Shown: positions 1 through 7,033, numbered from the stretch's first letter. The stretch: DNA of 8,142 nucleotides from Thermoplasmatales archaeon (GCA_012522645.1 JAAYKC010000146.1:1-8142); one strand, 5' to 3'. Notes: generated from the sequence alone by a model not told the origin. Made by a program: numbers and translations.

Positions 1-225
1 ACCCCCGGAGGCCTCTACCGCAACCGGGAGTACCTCAAGGAGAAGGTGCACAGAGAGCGTGAGATCTCCCCCTTCCTGGAGGACATCCTCTATGATCCGC
101 AGACCTCCGGAGGGCTCCTCCTTGCCCTCCCCAAAAAGGAGGCAGAGGAGTTCTCCGCCTCCTCTGGCTACCCGATCATAGGGGAAGTCCTCCCTGCAGG
201 GGAGAAGCGGATCGTGTTGGTGTAA
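1..225 (+). CDS. selD: Selenide, water dikinase, C-terminal end (partial)
   Basis: Frame 1 is open from the window edge to the TAA at 223-225 and gives 74 residues, so the N-terminal part, including the catalytic Cys/Sec and Lys, lies outside. The fragment carries YDPQTSGGLLLALP (fragment residues 31-44), the DPQTSGG signature of the SelD C-terminal domain, preceded by the family-like TPGGLYRNREYL. SelD makes selenophosphate from selenide and ATP for selenocysteine and selenouridine synthesis in the cytosol. The sequence is GC-rich with many C/G third positions, unlike the genes from 889 on, which suggests it belongs to the chromosome backbone beside a compositionally different segment. No terminator hairpin with a T-tract is seen just after the stop. 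Identification is confident; start and length cannot be judged. Confidence 0.9.
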   Translation, partial: TPGGLYRNREYLKEKVHREREISPFLEDILYDPQTSGGLLLALPKKEAEEFSASSGYPIIGEVLPAGEKRIVLV

Positions 226-307
226 GGAGGGCCATCAGCCCACTTGCGAACTCACGGACGATCTCTACAACGGTTCCTGCTCCAAAAGCGAGCAGCTGAT
301 CACGCCG

Positions 308-700
308 TCACTCTTCTGATGATGCAAGTGAAGCCAATACTGGATTGCGTGCGTTGGAGTTCCCCGCCTTGATGTTCTCTACAGTGAGGTTATTGGGCAG
401 GTGTCCTGCTCTGATGATCTCAATACGGTCACTGAACACGAAGACCCGTATCGGGGCGGAGATGAAATAATCTCGATGTACGAGGGCGTTGGTCACCAGC
501 TCCTCGAAGACGATTCTCGGGATCTCAGGAACGCCTACCGTGTTGACCGTCTGCTCTCCTTGTACCTGAAAGATATGTGCCAGGATGAAGCTCATTGTTT
601 GGCCGAAGATGTCCCCCATCTTGCCCTCGATGTTGCGACTATCGATGTACGAATCCACCGCGAGGGTAGTTCCGGGGAATGCACCGGCTTTGACAATGAA
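308..700 (-). pseudogene. Remnant of COG2865-type ATP-binding (AlbA_2/HATPase_c_4) protein
   Basis: On the minus strand the frame between the TAG at 703-701 and the TGA at 310-308 encodes 130 residues. It begins FIVKAGAFPGTTLAVDSYID and includes SRNIEG, EIPRIVFEELVTNALVHRDY, SAPIRVFVFSDRIEII, HLPNNLTVENIKAGNS and RNPVLASLAS. This matches, in order, the centre of predicted transcriptional regulators/ATP-binding proteins with an N-terminal AlbA_2 (schlafen-like) domain and a GHKL-type ATPase segment (the EExVTNALVHRDY helix). Family members are usually 400-500 residues. The N-terminal AlbA_2 domain and the C-terminal part after LASLAS (normally a YRGxGSG stretch and a winged helix) are absent. 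A GTG at 658 would give 116 residues, but homologous sequence continues upstream of it to the in-frame TAG, so the start is not genuine. I infer a dead fragment left by deletion or recombination next to selD. Confidence 0.75.
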
Positions 701-879
701 CTATAGCTCCCAGGTGAATATTCTAACTACAAAGAATCCGAGGACTTTGAAATTAAATAGTTACTACCTATAGACTTATAACCGGACACTAGTAATCACC
801 GATGTGAATATTCGCAAACTCAGTCACTTCTATTTAACGCCTATGCTGTGAATATCAGAATTGCAAGTTTGCCATCTGA

Positions 880-901
880 TTTATTTATCTATCTATCTAT
901 C
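880..901. repeat. Short tetranucleotide repeat at the 3' end of the LarA-like gene
   Basis: The plus strand reads two TTTA units followed by three and a half TCTA units (GATA on the coding strand). The TAG stop of the minus-strand LarA-like gene (891-889) lies inside the tract, which encodes the last residues I-D-R. Slippage by one unit would change only the extreme C-terminus, because stops in other frames lie close by. A larger effect is unlikely. Confidence 0.7.
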
Positions 902-2166
902 CAATTCCCCTGCTCATCGAAAGTGAGTGAAAATGGTTCGGTGACGATATGCATTCCTTCTGTTGCTGAGACTTGCTCTTTCAGATTTTCAGAGACGTAA
1001 ATCTCCCCCAACTCCATCGTGTTTTTAATCCGTACGATGGTGACCTCCTCTGGTTTTTTACCCCATGTCATTTGTATCGCAGCTTGGATGGTCAATCGAT
1101 CAGTATCAAAGTACATAGGAATCTTGCAGAGACTGGTGACCGTACTCGTGAGAGAGTTAGGATATGTATTTTCAACATCAACTTTTCTGGCAGCTTTTTT
1201 TGTGCAGACATCGGCCATGCCGATACCCACCCCATTGCCTAAGGTTTCTTTAGTCAAATCTAGAACTGCAACAATCTTTGAATTAATGCCTCCTTTGATC
1301 GTTGGGACTATCCATCGTCCAGAAATATTGGGATCCATTCCTTCCCCGCTAATATCTTTTCCAATCTCATCAACAATAAGAATGTCAACCGATGGAATCA
1401 TTATGGATCCCATCAGAGCTCTTGCCTTATCTAGATACATCGGTTCCAAAGTAGGTATTTCACTTTTTGTAAGTGCAAAAACGTCATATGTTTGATCGAG
1501 AGAGTTTTCCATGGTACCAATACCAAAAAGGATATTGGCTCGTTCGAGAATTGCGAAGGCAAACTTTTCCATGTTGGGACCTAGTCGGAGTATTCCCTCG
1601 CGGTGGCATACTTCTGCTCCTTTTTGTTTTCCCAAGCCGATTGTAATCATCTTCATCAACCCACTTTCATATGTCCCTCGAAATGCCGTATGTGGCTTTA
1701 CGCGGTTGACAACAACAATCCCATCAGCCTCTGCAGCATAGCGATCGATAAAGATTGGCTCATCACTCTCATCGATGGTTCCAATTTTTACTGTCTCCAT
1801 GGTGGCTCGTACAGGGCATCCCATCGCTTCTTCCGTAATGCCGTACTCTGTGAGAATGGCTCTTTGGCCTTCAGCAGTCGAACCCCCATGACTTCCCATA
1901 GCAGGAATGATAAAGGGGAAGGCTCCCATACCTTGCAAGAATTCAACGAGGGTCTTGGTGATGCATGCAATGTTATCTACTCCGCGACTTCCTGAGGTGA
2001 TAGCAATTGACATTCCAGGGCGGATGAGCTGTGTAATCTCTGAACGATTGAGCTCTGATAAAACCTTAGCAGTGCAATCTGGCACTGTTTCCCGATTGAT
2101 ATCTTGTTTGACTTTGAGAAAACTTGGGATAGGGATATCATGTAACATTTCTCTAATATGGCTCAT
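889..2166 (-). CDS. LarA-family (DUF2088) nickel-pincer hydroxyacid racemase/epimerase homologue
   Basis: This is a 425-residue cytosolic protein of about the family's usual length (LarA of L. plantarum is 424). Family features seen: TSGSRGVDN with R61, PAMGSHGG with H93, VNRVKPHTAFRG with H159, SGLMKMITIGLGKQKG with K172, and CHREG with H188. Spacing supports alignment to LarA. H93 to H159 is 66 residues, as H108 to H174 in LarA. K172 to H188 is 16, as K184 to H200. H159 to K172 is 13 rather than 10, a small insertion. R61 fits R75. In LarA these residues bind the pyridinium-3,5-bisthiocarboxylate mononucleotide nickel cofactor and catalyse hydride transfer at the alpha-hydroxy carbon. Known superfamily members racemise lactate, malate, phenyllactate and hydroxyglutarate, or epimerise gluconate at C2. 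The ATG at 2166 has an AGGAG six bases upstream. The gene is divergent from the UxaA-like and TRAP genes and shares an operator with them, so it probably acts on the same imported acid. LarB, LarC and LarE cofactor genes are not in the window. Substrate unknown. Confidence 0.82.
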   Translation of the reverse strand: MSHIREMLHDIPIPSFLKVKQDINRETVPDCTAKVLSELNRSEITQLIRPGMSIAITSGSRGVDNIACITKTLVEFLQGMGAFPFIIPAMGSHGGSTAEGQRAILTEYGITEEAMGCPVRATMETVKIGTIDESDEPIFIDRYAAEADGIVVVNRVKPHTAFRGTYESGLMKMITIGLGKQKGAEVCHREGILRLGPNMEKFAFAILERANILFGIGTMENSLDQTYDVFALTKSEIPTLEPMYLDKARALMGSIMIPSVDILIVDEIGKDISGEGMDPNISGRWIVPTIKGGINSKIVAVLDLTKETLGNGVGIGMADVCTKKAARKVDVENTYPNSLTSTVTSLCKIPMYFDTDRLTIQAAIQMTWGKKPEEVTIVRIKNTMELGEIYVSENLKEQVSATEGMHIVTEPFSLTFDEQGNWIDR

Positions 2167-2197
2167 ATCAGGCTCCTGTTTGTAAATGTTAAAATTA

Positions 2198-2208
2198 ATT
2201 GTATACTA
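2198..2208 (-). promoter_or_regulatory. GntR-type operator, copy 1 (TAGTATACAAT)
   Basis: The minus strand reads TAGTATACAAT, centred on the palindrome GTATAC. The same 11-mer in the same orientation relative to its gene occurs at 2355-2365, and a one-mismatch copy at 7057-7067. Near-palindromic sites of the form TNGTATACNA are typical of FadR-subfamily GntR regulators such as the one encoded at 7113. It overlaps the -10 of the LarA-like promoter, which implies repression. Regulator assignment is inferred. Confidence 0.6.
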
Positions 2209-2226
2209 GAAAATATCCAAATGCAA
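2198..2226 (-). promoter_or_regulatory. Predicted sigma-70-type promoter of the LarA-like gene
   Basis: Reading the minus strand, TTGCAT (2226-2221), a 17-base spacer, then TACAAT (2203-2198). This lies 32 bases upstream of the ATG at 2166 in very AT-rich sequence. The -10 hexamer forms one end of the 11-base operator TAGTATACAAT, so a bound repressor would cover the promoter. The -35 hexamer is identical to that of the opposite promoter. Position and spacing fit well; no transcript data. Confidence 0.55.
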
Positions 2227-2310
2227 GAGAAATATAAGGAATATAATTCAATATGTTAAATATAATAAATTAAATTTTAAAATTCAGAAATACCATTGGA
2301 AAATTAATTG

Positions 2311-2339
2311 TTGCATTCTCGATACAATCAGTGTATGAT
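2311..2339 (+). promoter_or_regulatory. Predicted sigma-70-type promoter of the UxaA-like/TRAP cluster
   Basis: TTGCAT (2311-2316), 17-base spacer, TATGAT (2334-2339). Both hexamers are close to consensus. Transcription would start near 2346, giving a leader of about 75 bases before the ATG at 2422. The operator at 2355-2365 falls in the early transcribed region, where a bound repressor would block initiation or clearance. Confidence 0.55.
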
Positions 2340-2354
2340 GGTAATTGAAATTAA

Positions 2355-2365
2355 TAGTATACAAT
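2355..2365 (+). promoter_or_regulatory. GntR-type operator, copy 2 (TAGTATACAAT)
   Basis: An exact 11-base copy of the site at 2198-2208, on the opposite strand and about 10-20 bases downstream of the expected start of the cluster promoter. The two copies are 157 bases apart and point away from each other, each beside its own promoter. A weaker half-match, TAGTATGAG, follows at 2405-2413, just before the first gene's ribosome binding site; I do not count it as a site. Confidence 0.6.
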
Positions 2366-2421
2366 AAAGGTGTTGTAAGGATACGGCAATTGGCTGCAAT
2401 TCTATAGTATGAGGGGTGAAA

Positions 2422-2709
2422 ATGAAGAAATGTATTGTAATGCATGAGACTGATACAGTAGCAACCGCTTTGGATGCATTTTCTGCTGAAGAGGAGGTCC
2501 GGGTTCTTAATGCTCAGATGCAAGAAGTAGACAGGTTGAGAATCCAAGAAGCCATTCCTTTTGGGCATAAAGTAAGCCTCAAGGTACACGAGAAAGGATC
2601 TTGCATATTCAAATATGGGCAAATTATTGGGAAGGCTACGAGGGAAATTGAGTCAGGCCACCACGCACATATTCATAATATTATAAGTGTTTATAAACTG
2701 GAAGGATAA
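2422..2709 (+). CDS. UxaA-family hydro-lyase, small SAF-domain subunit
   Basis: Counting from the ATG at 2422, this is a 95-residue protein. A GTG at 2416 would add two residues, but it lies within the GAGGGG ribosome binding site (2411-2416), so the ATG five bases after that is preferred. Motifs match the N-terminal SAF domain of altronate/galactarate dehydratases and the separate SuyA subunit of sulfolactate sulfo-lyase: GHK (48-50), FKYGQIIGKAT with K64-Y65-G66, and GHHAHIHN with H83 and H85. In the family this domain caps or helps bind the acid substrate and metal site of the large subunit. The stop at 2709 is two bases before the next ATG, so the two subunits are translationally coupled. 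In UxaA proper both parts are one chain of about 495 residues; here they are separate, as in SuyAB and many unassigned family members. Confidence 0.85.
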   Translation: MKKCIVMHETDTVATALDAFSAEEEVRVLNAQMQEVDRLRIQEAIPFGHKVSLKVHEKGSCIFKYGQIIGKATREIESGHHAHIHNIISVYKLEG

Positions 2710-2711
2710 GA

Positions 2712-3908
2712 ATGCAGAAAAAGTTTATGGGGTATTTGCGAAAGAATGGAGAGGTAGGCGTACGAAATCATGTGGTTGTTTTACCTACTATCGGATGTGC
2801 CAATGAGCTTGCCTGGAGGATTTCAAAAGAGGTTCCCGATAGCGTTCTGTTGACTCATAATCACGCGTGCATACGATTAGGTGAAGACGCGCAAAGGGCA
2901 AAGCGAACGCTTGTCGGTATTGGGCGTAACCCAAATGTTCACTCTGTGCTTATTGTTGGATTGGGCTGTGAGTCAATCAAGGCTGAGGATCTTGCGGCAG
3001 AAATAGCTACTACTGAAAAGCCTGTATTTGCGGTTTCTGTAGAATCAAATTCAACCTATGACGCGGTGGTTAAGGAAGGAGTCTCTCATTTAGCAGCATT
3101 TGTCGAGCTGGCAAACCAGGAGAAACGGGTCCCTTGCGATGTTTCAAAATTAACTATCGGAATTAAATGCGGTGGTTCAGGAACCGTATCTGCAATATCG
3201 AGCAATCCCTCGGTTGGACATGCTGCAGATTTGCTAATCAATGCGGGTGGAACAGTACTCTTTACTGAAACTGCCGAACTAATCGGCGCTCAAGATGTTC
3301 TTGCAGAACGTGCTTGTTGTGACGAAGTAAAAAATCTGCTTCTCCAGAAAGTGAATAATTTGCTTGATAAGGTGAAACTGAATGGTGTTGATATTCTCGG
3401 GTCAGAACCAACGCAAGGGAATATCTTAAGTGGCCTTACCACTATTGAAGAAAAATCGCTCGGTGCTATCTCAAAAAGTGGCACCTCAGTACTGAAGGGG
3501 GTGCTTGACTACGCACAGGCTCCTACGGGGAATGGATTATTCTTTGTCGATGGAACCACCCAGGCCTCACAGCTTTTTATAGGCAAGTTCGCTTCTGGGG
3601 CACAAATTCAGATTTTCAGTTATGGAGGGGGGTATCCGGCGCGATTCCGATATTTGCCATCGTACCCGCCAGGCGTGAAATCCCTTCCTGTCATTAAGGT
3701 GTTAGGTAGTTCGGATGATTTAACGGAGAAGGACCACTTTGACATATACGCAGGAGATATTATTACTGGTATCGAATCTGTAGGTGCGGTGGGGGATCGG
3801 ATTTACTCCCTTATTCTTGATGTTGCTTCAGGTAAAGAGACCTATACAGACTTGCATTGCGAGTATCATGAGATGATCCAACTCTATGCAGATGGGCTTC
3901 TCATGTAA
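2712..3908 (+). CDS. UxaA/SuyB-family hydro-lyase, large catalytic subunit
   Basis: This is a 398-residue cytosolic protein, the length expected of the separate large subunit (UxaA C-terminal domain; SuyB). Family landmarks: GYLRKNGEVGVRNHVVVLPT (7-26), C29 in TIGCAN, THNHAC (48-53), GLGCE with C86, IKCGGSG with C153, ETAELIGAQDVL (186-197), GLTTIEEKSLGAISKSG (241-257), GLFFVD (275-280) and LPVIKV (325-330). Conserved Cys and His residues in this family are thought to bind the active-site metal. The family eliminates water (altronate, galactarate) or sulfite (2R-sulfolactate) beside a carboxylate, giving a 2-oxoacid. The usual KCGGSD reads KCGGSG here, a change next to the likely active site, so the substrate may be unusual. 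AAGGA lies before the start at 2712. Context with a LarA-like enzyme and a TRAP importer argues for an imported hydroxyacid rather than uronate-derived altronate, because no uronate isomerase or reductase is present. Family is confident; substrate is open. Confidence 0.85.
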   Translation: MQKKFMGYLRKNGEVGVRNHVVVLPTIGCANELAWRISKEVPDSVLLTHNHACIRLGEDAQRAKRTLVGIGRNPNVHSVLIVGLGCESIKAEDLAAEIATTEKPVFAVSVESNSTYDAVVKEGVSHLAAFVELANQEKRVPCDVSKLTIGIKCGGSGTVSAISSNPSVGHAADLLINAGGTVLFTETAELIGAQDVLAERACCDEVKNLLLQKVNNLLDKVKLNGVDILGSEPTQGNILSGLTTIEEKSLGAISKSGTSVLKGVLDYAQAPTGNGLFFVDGTTQASQLFIGKFASGAQIQIFSYGGGYPARFRYLPSYPPGVKSLPVIKVLGSSDDLTEKDHFDIYAGDIITGIESVGAVGDRIYSLILDVASGKETYTDLHCEYHEMIQLYADGLLM

Positions 3909-3950
3909 CCAAGACGAAAATATCGATATGAAAACCAAGAGGAGGTTGTC

Positions 3951-4988
3951 ATGAAAAAGAGGGTTGTTATTCTTACAATCATCGTGCTGTGTATTGCCAC
4001 AGCAGTGTTTGCTGGTGCTCAATCAGAGAAGCAGCAAAAAGTCACCTTAAGCTACGGGTATATTTCACCCGAGCTAACGCCAGAGCAAAACAACGTGACT
4101 GCGTTTGCCTACGAGTTCAAGAGACATCTTGAAACAGCCTCAAATGGTGAAGTGACCGTTGATTTGTATCCAGGTGGACAGTTGGGTTCCTTTCCAGAGA
4201 TGATCCAAGGGGTCATGAAAGGATCGATTGACATTGCACTTGTGAATGTAATTCCTTTGAACAACTTTTATGAAGAAAGCATGATCTTCGGCTTGCCGGG
4301 AGTTTTTGCCGACCGGAACGAGTGTACGGCAATTCTTCAAGGTGAGTGGGGTCAGACATTCAATGAGAGGATGGAAAAGGAGCTCGGTGTCAAGGTGCTC
4401 TTCCACTATTCATCGGGAATGCGCCACTTTACCAACAGCAAACGTGAGCTTCGAGTTCCCGAAGATGCTCGTGGATTGACCTTTAGGACGATGGAAAGTC
4501 CGGTATCAATCAAGATGGCGGAAGCTATAGGAGCGAAGGCAGTGCCTATCGCTTCTTCAGAGATGTACATCGCCATGCAGAACAAGGTTGTTGACGGACA
4601 GGAGAACCCCATTACCTCAATCATTCAGGATTTGACATACGAAGTGCAAAAATACCTCGTATTGGATGGCCATTTTTCTTCTTCTATGATCTTGTTGATG
4701 AATGCAAAAACGTATGACAACTTGTCCAATGACGTGAAGGGGATGATTGCCAACGGAGTACAGAAAGGTTGGTCTGTTGGATCGAAGGTAATCGAGCGCC
4801 AAGAGCTGGAAGGCATTGAATTCCTTCAGAGCAAGGGAATGATTGTGTACGAGCCAACGGCTACCGAACTGGAGCGCTGGCACGAAGCAGTTGCAGGACC
4901 TACCCACGCATATGTTAGATCGCAGCTCGGAAACGAACTGGTTGACGGGCTCCTCCAAGCTGTTGATGTGTACCGGTCAAAGAAATAA
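3951..4988 (+). CDS. dctP: TRAP transporter substrate-binding protein (DctP family)
   Basis: A 345-residue periplasmic solute receptor. Residues 1-21 form a signal peptide (KKR, hydrophobic core, then AVFA before GAQSEK), cut by signal peptidase I; no lipobox cysteine is suitably placed. Family motifs: GGQLGSFPEMIQGVMKGSID (75-94), SGMRHFTN with R158, GLTFRTMESP with R179 (the arginine that usually clamps the substrate carboxylate), and VVDGQENP (213-220) followed by TYEVQKYL. The length is normal. A strong GAGGAGG precedes the ATG at 3951. It lies 42 bases after the lyase gene with no terminator between, so it is probably in the same transcript. A hairpin follows, then the membrane subunits. 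DctP proteins bind organic acids, including dicarboxylates, sugar acids and sulfonates. Subgroup and ligand cannot be set from motifs alone. Confidence 0.92.
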   Translation: MKKRVVILTIIVLCIATAVFAGAQSEKQQKVTLSYGYISPELTPEQNNVTAFAYEFKRHLETASNGEVTVDLYPGGQLGSFPEMIQGVMKGSIDIALVNVIPLNNFYEESMIFGLPGVFADRNECTAILQGEWGQTFNERMEKELGVKVLFHYSSGMRHFTNSKRELRVPEDARGLTFRTMESPVSIKMAEAIGAKAVPIASSEMYIAMQNKVVDGQENPITSIIQDLTYEVQKYLVLDGHFSSSMILLMNAKTYDNLSNDVKGMIANGVQKGWSVGSKVIERQELEGIEFLQSKGMIVYEPTATELERWHEAVAGPTHAYVRSQLGNELVDGLLQAVDVYRSKK

Positions 4989-5000
4989 GGAATCATGCAA

Positions 5001-5032
5001 GGAGAGTCAGGATGCGTTTGCCCTGACTCTCC
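5001..5032 (+). promoter_or_regulatory. Intercistronic hairpin between dctP and dctQ
   Basis: A perfect 11-bp stem, GGAGAGTCAGG (5001-5011) with CCTGACTCTCC (5022-5032), and a 10-base loop. It begins 13 bases after the dctP stop. The bases after it (ATCTTAATG) are not a T-tract, so a full rho-independent terminator is unlikely. I infer an RNA 3'-end stabiliser or partial attenuator that lets the binding protein exceed the membrane subunits, as often seen in transport operons. Confidence 0.7.
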
Positions 5033-5116
5033 ATCTTAATGAAGTGACCATCGTATGCTACCTACAGGTATAGGCAATTATTGCCATGTATTTTCCGATC
5101 TGCAAAGGAAGGTTTT

Positions 5117-5653
5117 ATGAATACCCAATCCCTGAAAAATTTTTACCAGAGGGTGTCCAGAATTAACAACACTATTGATCGCTTGCTAGAACCGATTATC
5201 GCAGCGATGATGACGCTCTTGTTGCTGACTGTTTCATTTCAGGTACTGTATAGATTTGTCATCGTTAAATTTTTCTCTCTCCCTCTCCCATTCTCTGAAG
5301 AGCTTGCACTTTGGCTGCTCATCTGGATCACCTATCTTGCAATCGGTATTTGCTTGAAAGAGGGGATGCATGCCGCCGTTGATATTGTGGCTAAAAAGCT
5401 CAATAGGCGGGTGCAGGTTGGTTTCTATTTTTTCCTCCGATTCTTGATGTTGATCTTGATTATCACGGTGATCATTGTCGGCTTGGATTTGGCGCTTGGG
5501 GCAATTAAGTTTAAAAGCCCAACACTTCGCATTCCTATGACTTTCTTGTATTTGGCTCCTGTTGTTGGTGCTGTTTTGATGCTATTTCAGATGTTTGTGG
5601 AAGCAGTCGGAGTTTTCAGTCAAGAAGTTTTGCCTTTTTCTGATAATTCATAA
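5117..5653 (+). CDS. dctQ: TRAP transporter small membrane subunit (DctQ family)
   Basis: From the ATG at 5117 this is 178 residues, typical for DctQ (160-200). An upstream ATG at 5081 would add 12 residues but has no good ribosome binding site, whereas AAAGGAAGG (5104-5112) precedes 5117. Four hydrophobic segments lie at about 26-49, 62-82, 102-126 and 141-165. Family motifs are PFSEELALWLLIW (58-70), GMHAAVD (83-89) and SPTLRIPMTFLYLAPVVGA (134-152). It pairs with DctM in the inner membrane to form the sodium-driven importer served by the DctP at 3951. A 10-base gap separates it from dctM. Confidence 0.9.
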   Translation: MNTQSLKNFYQRVSRINNTIDRLLEPIIAAMMTLLLLTVSFQVLYRFVIVKFFSLPLPFSEELALWLLIWITYLAIGICLKEGMHAAVDIVAKKLNRRVQVGFYFFLRFLMLILIITVIIVGLDLALGAIKFKSPTLRIPMTFLYLAPVVGAVLMLFQMFVEAVGVFSQEVLPFSDNS

Positions 5654-5663
5654 GGAGTCTTGT

Positions 5664-6947
5664 ATGGGAGCAATTCTACTAGTAATATTTCTCATCCTAA
5701 TTGCAATTGGAGTCCCTGTCGCATTTTCAATGGGATTAGTGACCATGTTCGCCTGTGTCTCACTTGGTGGTGCGATGGAAATCATACCTACCAAGATGGT
5801 TATGGGCATCAATAACTTCACGTTCCTCTGTATCCCTTTGTTTGTACTGGCCGGAGAGATCATGAGTATCTCAGGCATCACCAAACGGATTGTAGATTTC
5901 AGAAAGAATCTTGTCGGCCATATCACTGGCGGACTTGCCCATGTGAATATCCTTGCCAGTATGCTGTTTGCAGGACTTAGTGGATCGGCGACCGCGGATG
6001 CCGCAGGCTTAGGACCAATCGAAATTGCGATGATGGAAGAAGGAGGGTATGATCGCGACTTTTCATCGGCTGTTACGGCAGCATCAGCTATTTTAGGGCC
6101 GATTATCCCACCGAGCATGAATATGATTATTTATGCTGTGGCGGCAGGGAATGTATCTGTTGTTGAACTGTTTCTTGGAGGAATTGGACCAGGGGTTATC
6201 ATTGGAGTTTCTCTGATGGTTGTATGCTATTTTATGTCAAAAAAGCGGAAATACCCCAAAACCGATCAACGTGCAACTATCAAAGAGATAGCTAAATCAT
6301 TCTTGGAAACCTTGCCCGCAATGTTTATGCCGATTCTCATCATGGGCGGTATTATGGGTGGTATCTTTACCGCCACAGAATCTGCTGCTGTTGCGGTAAT
6401 CTATGCTATTTTTGTTGGTCGATTTGTCCTTAAGACAATAAAATTCCGAGACCTTTATCAACCGATTCTCTCAGCAGCAAAGATGACTGCTTCGGTAATG
6501 TTTATCATTGCAATTGCCTCTGCAATGGGATGGGTTATCACGAGGCTAAGAATTCCTTATGCGATAAGTCAGTTCTTCCTCGCGTACGCCAACAACAAAT
6601 TCATTTTCTTGCTTTTAGCGAATATTCTATTGTTGTTGATCGGAATGATCATGGATCTTGCCCCTGCACTTTTGATTATGACACCGATATTGGTACCAAC
6701 GGCAACCGCTCTCGGGATAAACCCACTGCATTTCGGCGTCATGGTAGTAGTTAACCTTTGTGTAGGATTGGTGACACCACCAGTTGGCATGACACTCTTT
6801 GTAACGGCGAACGTTGCGAAAATATCCTTAGCACGGATGTATAAGGCTATTCTACCCTTTATCGTTGTAGAAATCGTCGCCTTGATACTCATCGTCTACA
6901 TCCCTGGGATTTCGACCTGGATCCCCAGTCTCTTTGGATATGTGTGA
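5664..6947 (+). CDS. dctM: TRAP transporter large membrane subunit (DctM family)
   Basis: From the ATG at 5664 this is 427 residues, the standard DctM length. An in-frame ATG at 5595 lies inside dctQ and would add 23 unrelated residues. AAGGAG (5652-5657) overlaps the dctQ stop and sits six bases before 5664, which decides the start and implies coupled translation. It is a polytopic membrane protein with about a dozen hydrophobic segments. Signature stretches are SGSATADAAGLG (106-117), GPIIPPS (145-151), TATESAAVA (236-244), MDLAPALL (330-337) and GLVTPPVG (368-375). The paired SGS/PP and TPPVG hairpins hold the sodium and substrate sites in the family. It translocates the acid delivered by DctP. 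No insertion, truncation or lost motif is visible. Confidence 0.95.
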   Translation: MGAILLVIFLILIAIGVPVAFSMGLVTMFACVSLGGAMEIIPTKMVMGINNFTFLCIPLFVLAGEIMSISGITKRIVDFRKNLVGHITGGLAHVNILASMLFAGLSGSATADAAGLGPIEIAMMEEGGYDRDFSSAVTAASAILGPIIPPSMNMIIYAVAAGNVSVVELFLGGIGPGVIIGVSLMVVCYFMSKKRKYPKTDQRATIKEIAKSFLETLPAMFMPILIMGGIMGGIFTATESAAVAVIYAIFVGRFVLKTIKFRDLYQPILSAAKMTASVMFIIAIASAMGWVITRLRIPYAISQFFLAYANNKFIFLLLANILLLLIGMIMDLAPALLIMTPILVPTATALGINPLHFGVMVVVNLCVGLVTPPVGMTLFVTANVAKISLARMYKAILPFIVVEIVALILIVYIPGISTWIPSLFGYV

Positions 6948-7033
6948 CGATGATGAGTCATGTCATCAGCATAAGGATAACCATCTGAAAACGGGCACTA
7001 TTCTATCATGATGATGGAATTATGAAAGGAGGC

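Noticed and set aside
401..773. Plus-strand open frames at 401-706 and 585-773
   Set aside because: They are antisense to the recognisable COG2865-type remnant, and their products show no family motifs.
973..2185. Several plus-strand open frames across the LarA-like gene
   Set aside because: All are shadows of the minus-strand gene, whose product has clear LarA-family motifs and a good ribosome binding site.
2284..2622. Minus-strand open frame spanning the divergent promoter and the SAF-subunit gene
   Set aside because: It overlaps a well-supported plus-strand gene and the promoter/operator region, and its product resembles no known domain.
5001..5032. Hairpin as a full rho-independent terminator
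   Set aside because: No T-tract follows the stem, and dctQM need expression from the same transcript because no convincing promoter is seen between.
5081..5116. Longer dctQ start at the ATG at 5081
   Set aside because: The extra 12 residues are not DctQ-like and lack a ribosome binding site. A good one precedes 5117.
5595..5663. Longer dctM start overlapping dctQ
   Set aside because: The added residues come from the dctQ reading region in another frame. AAGGAG sits correctly before 5664, and the 427-residue product has the standard length.
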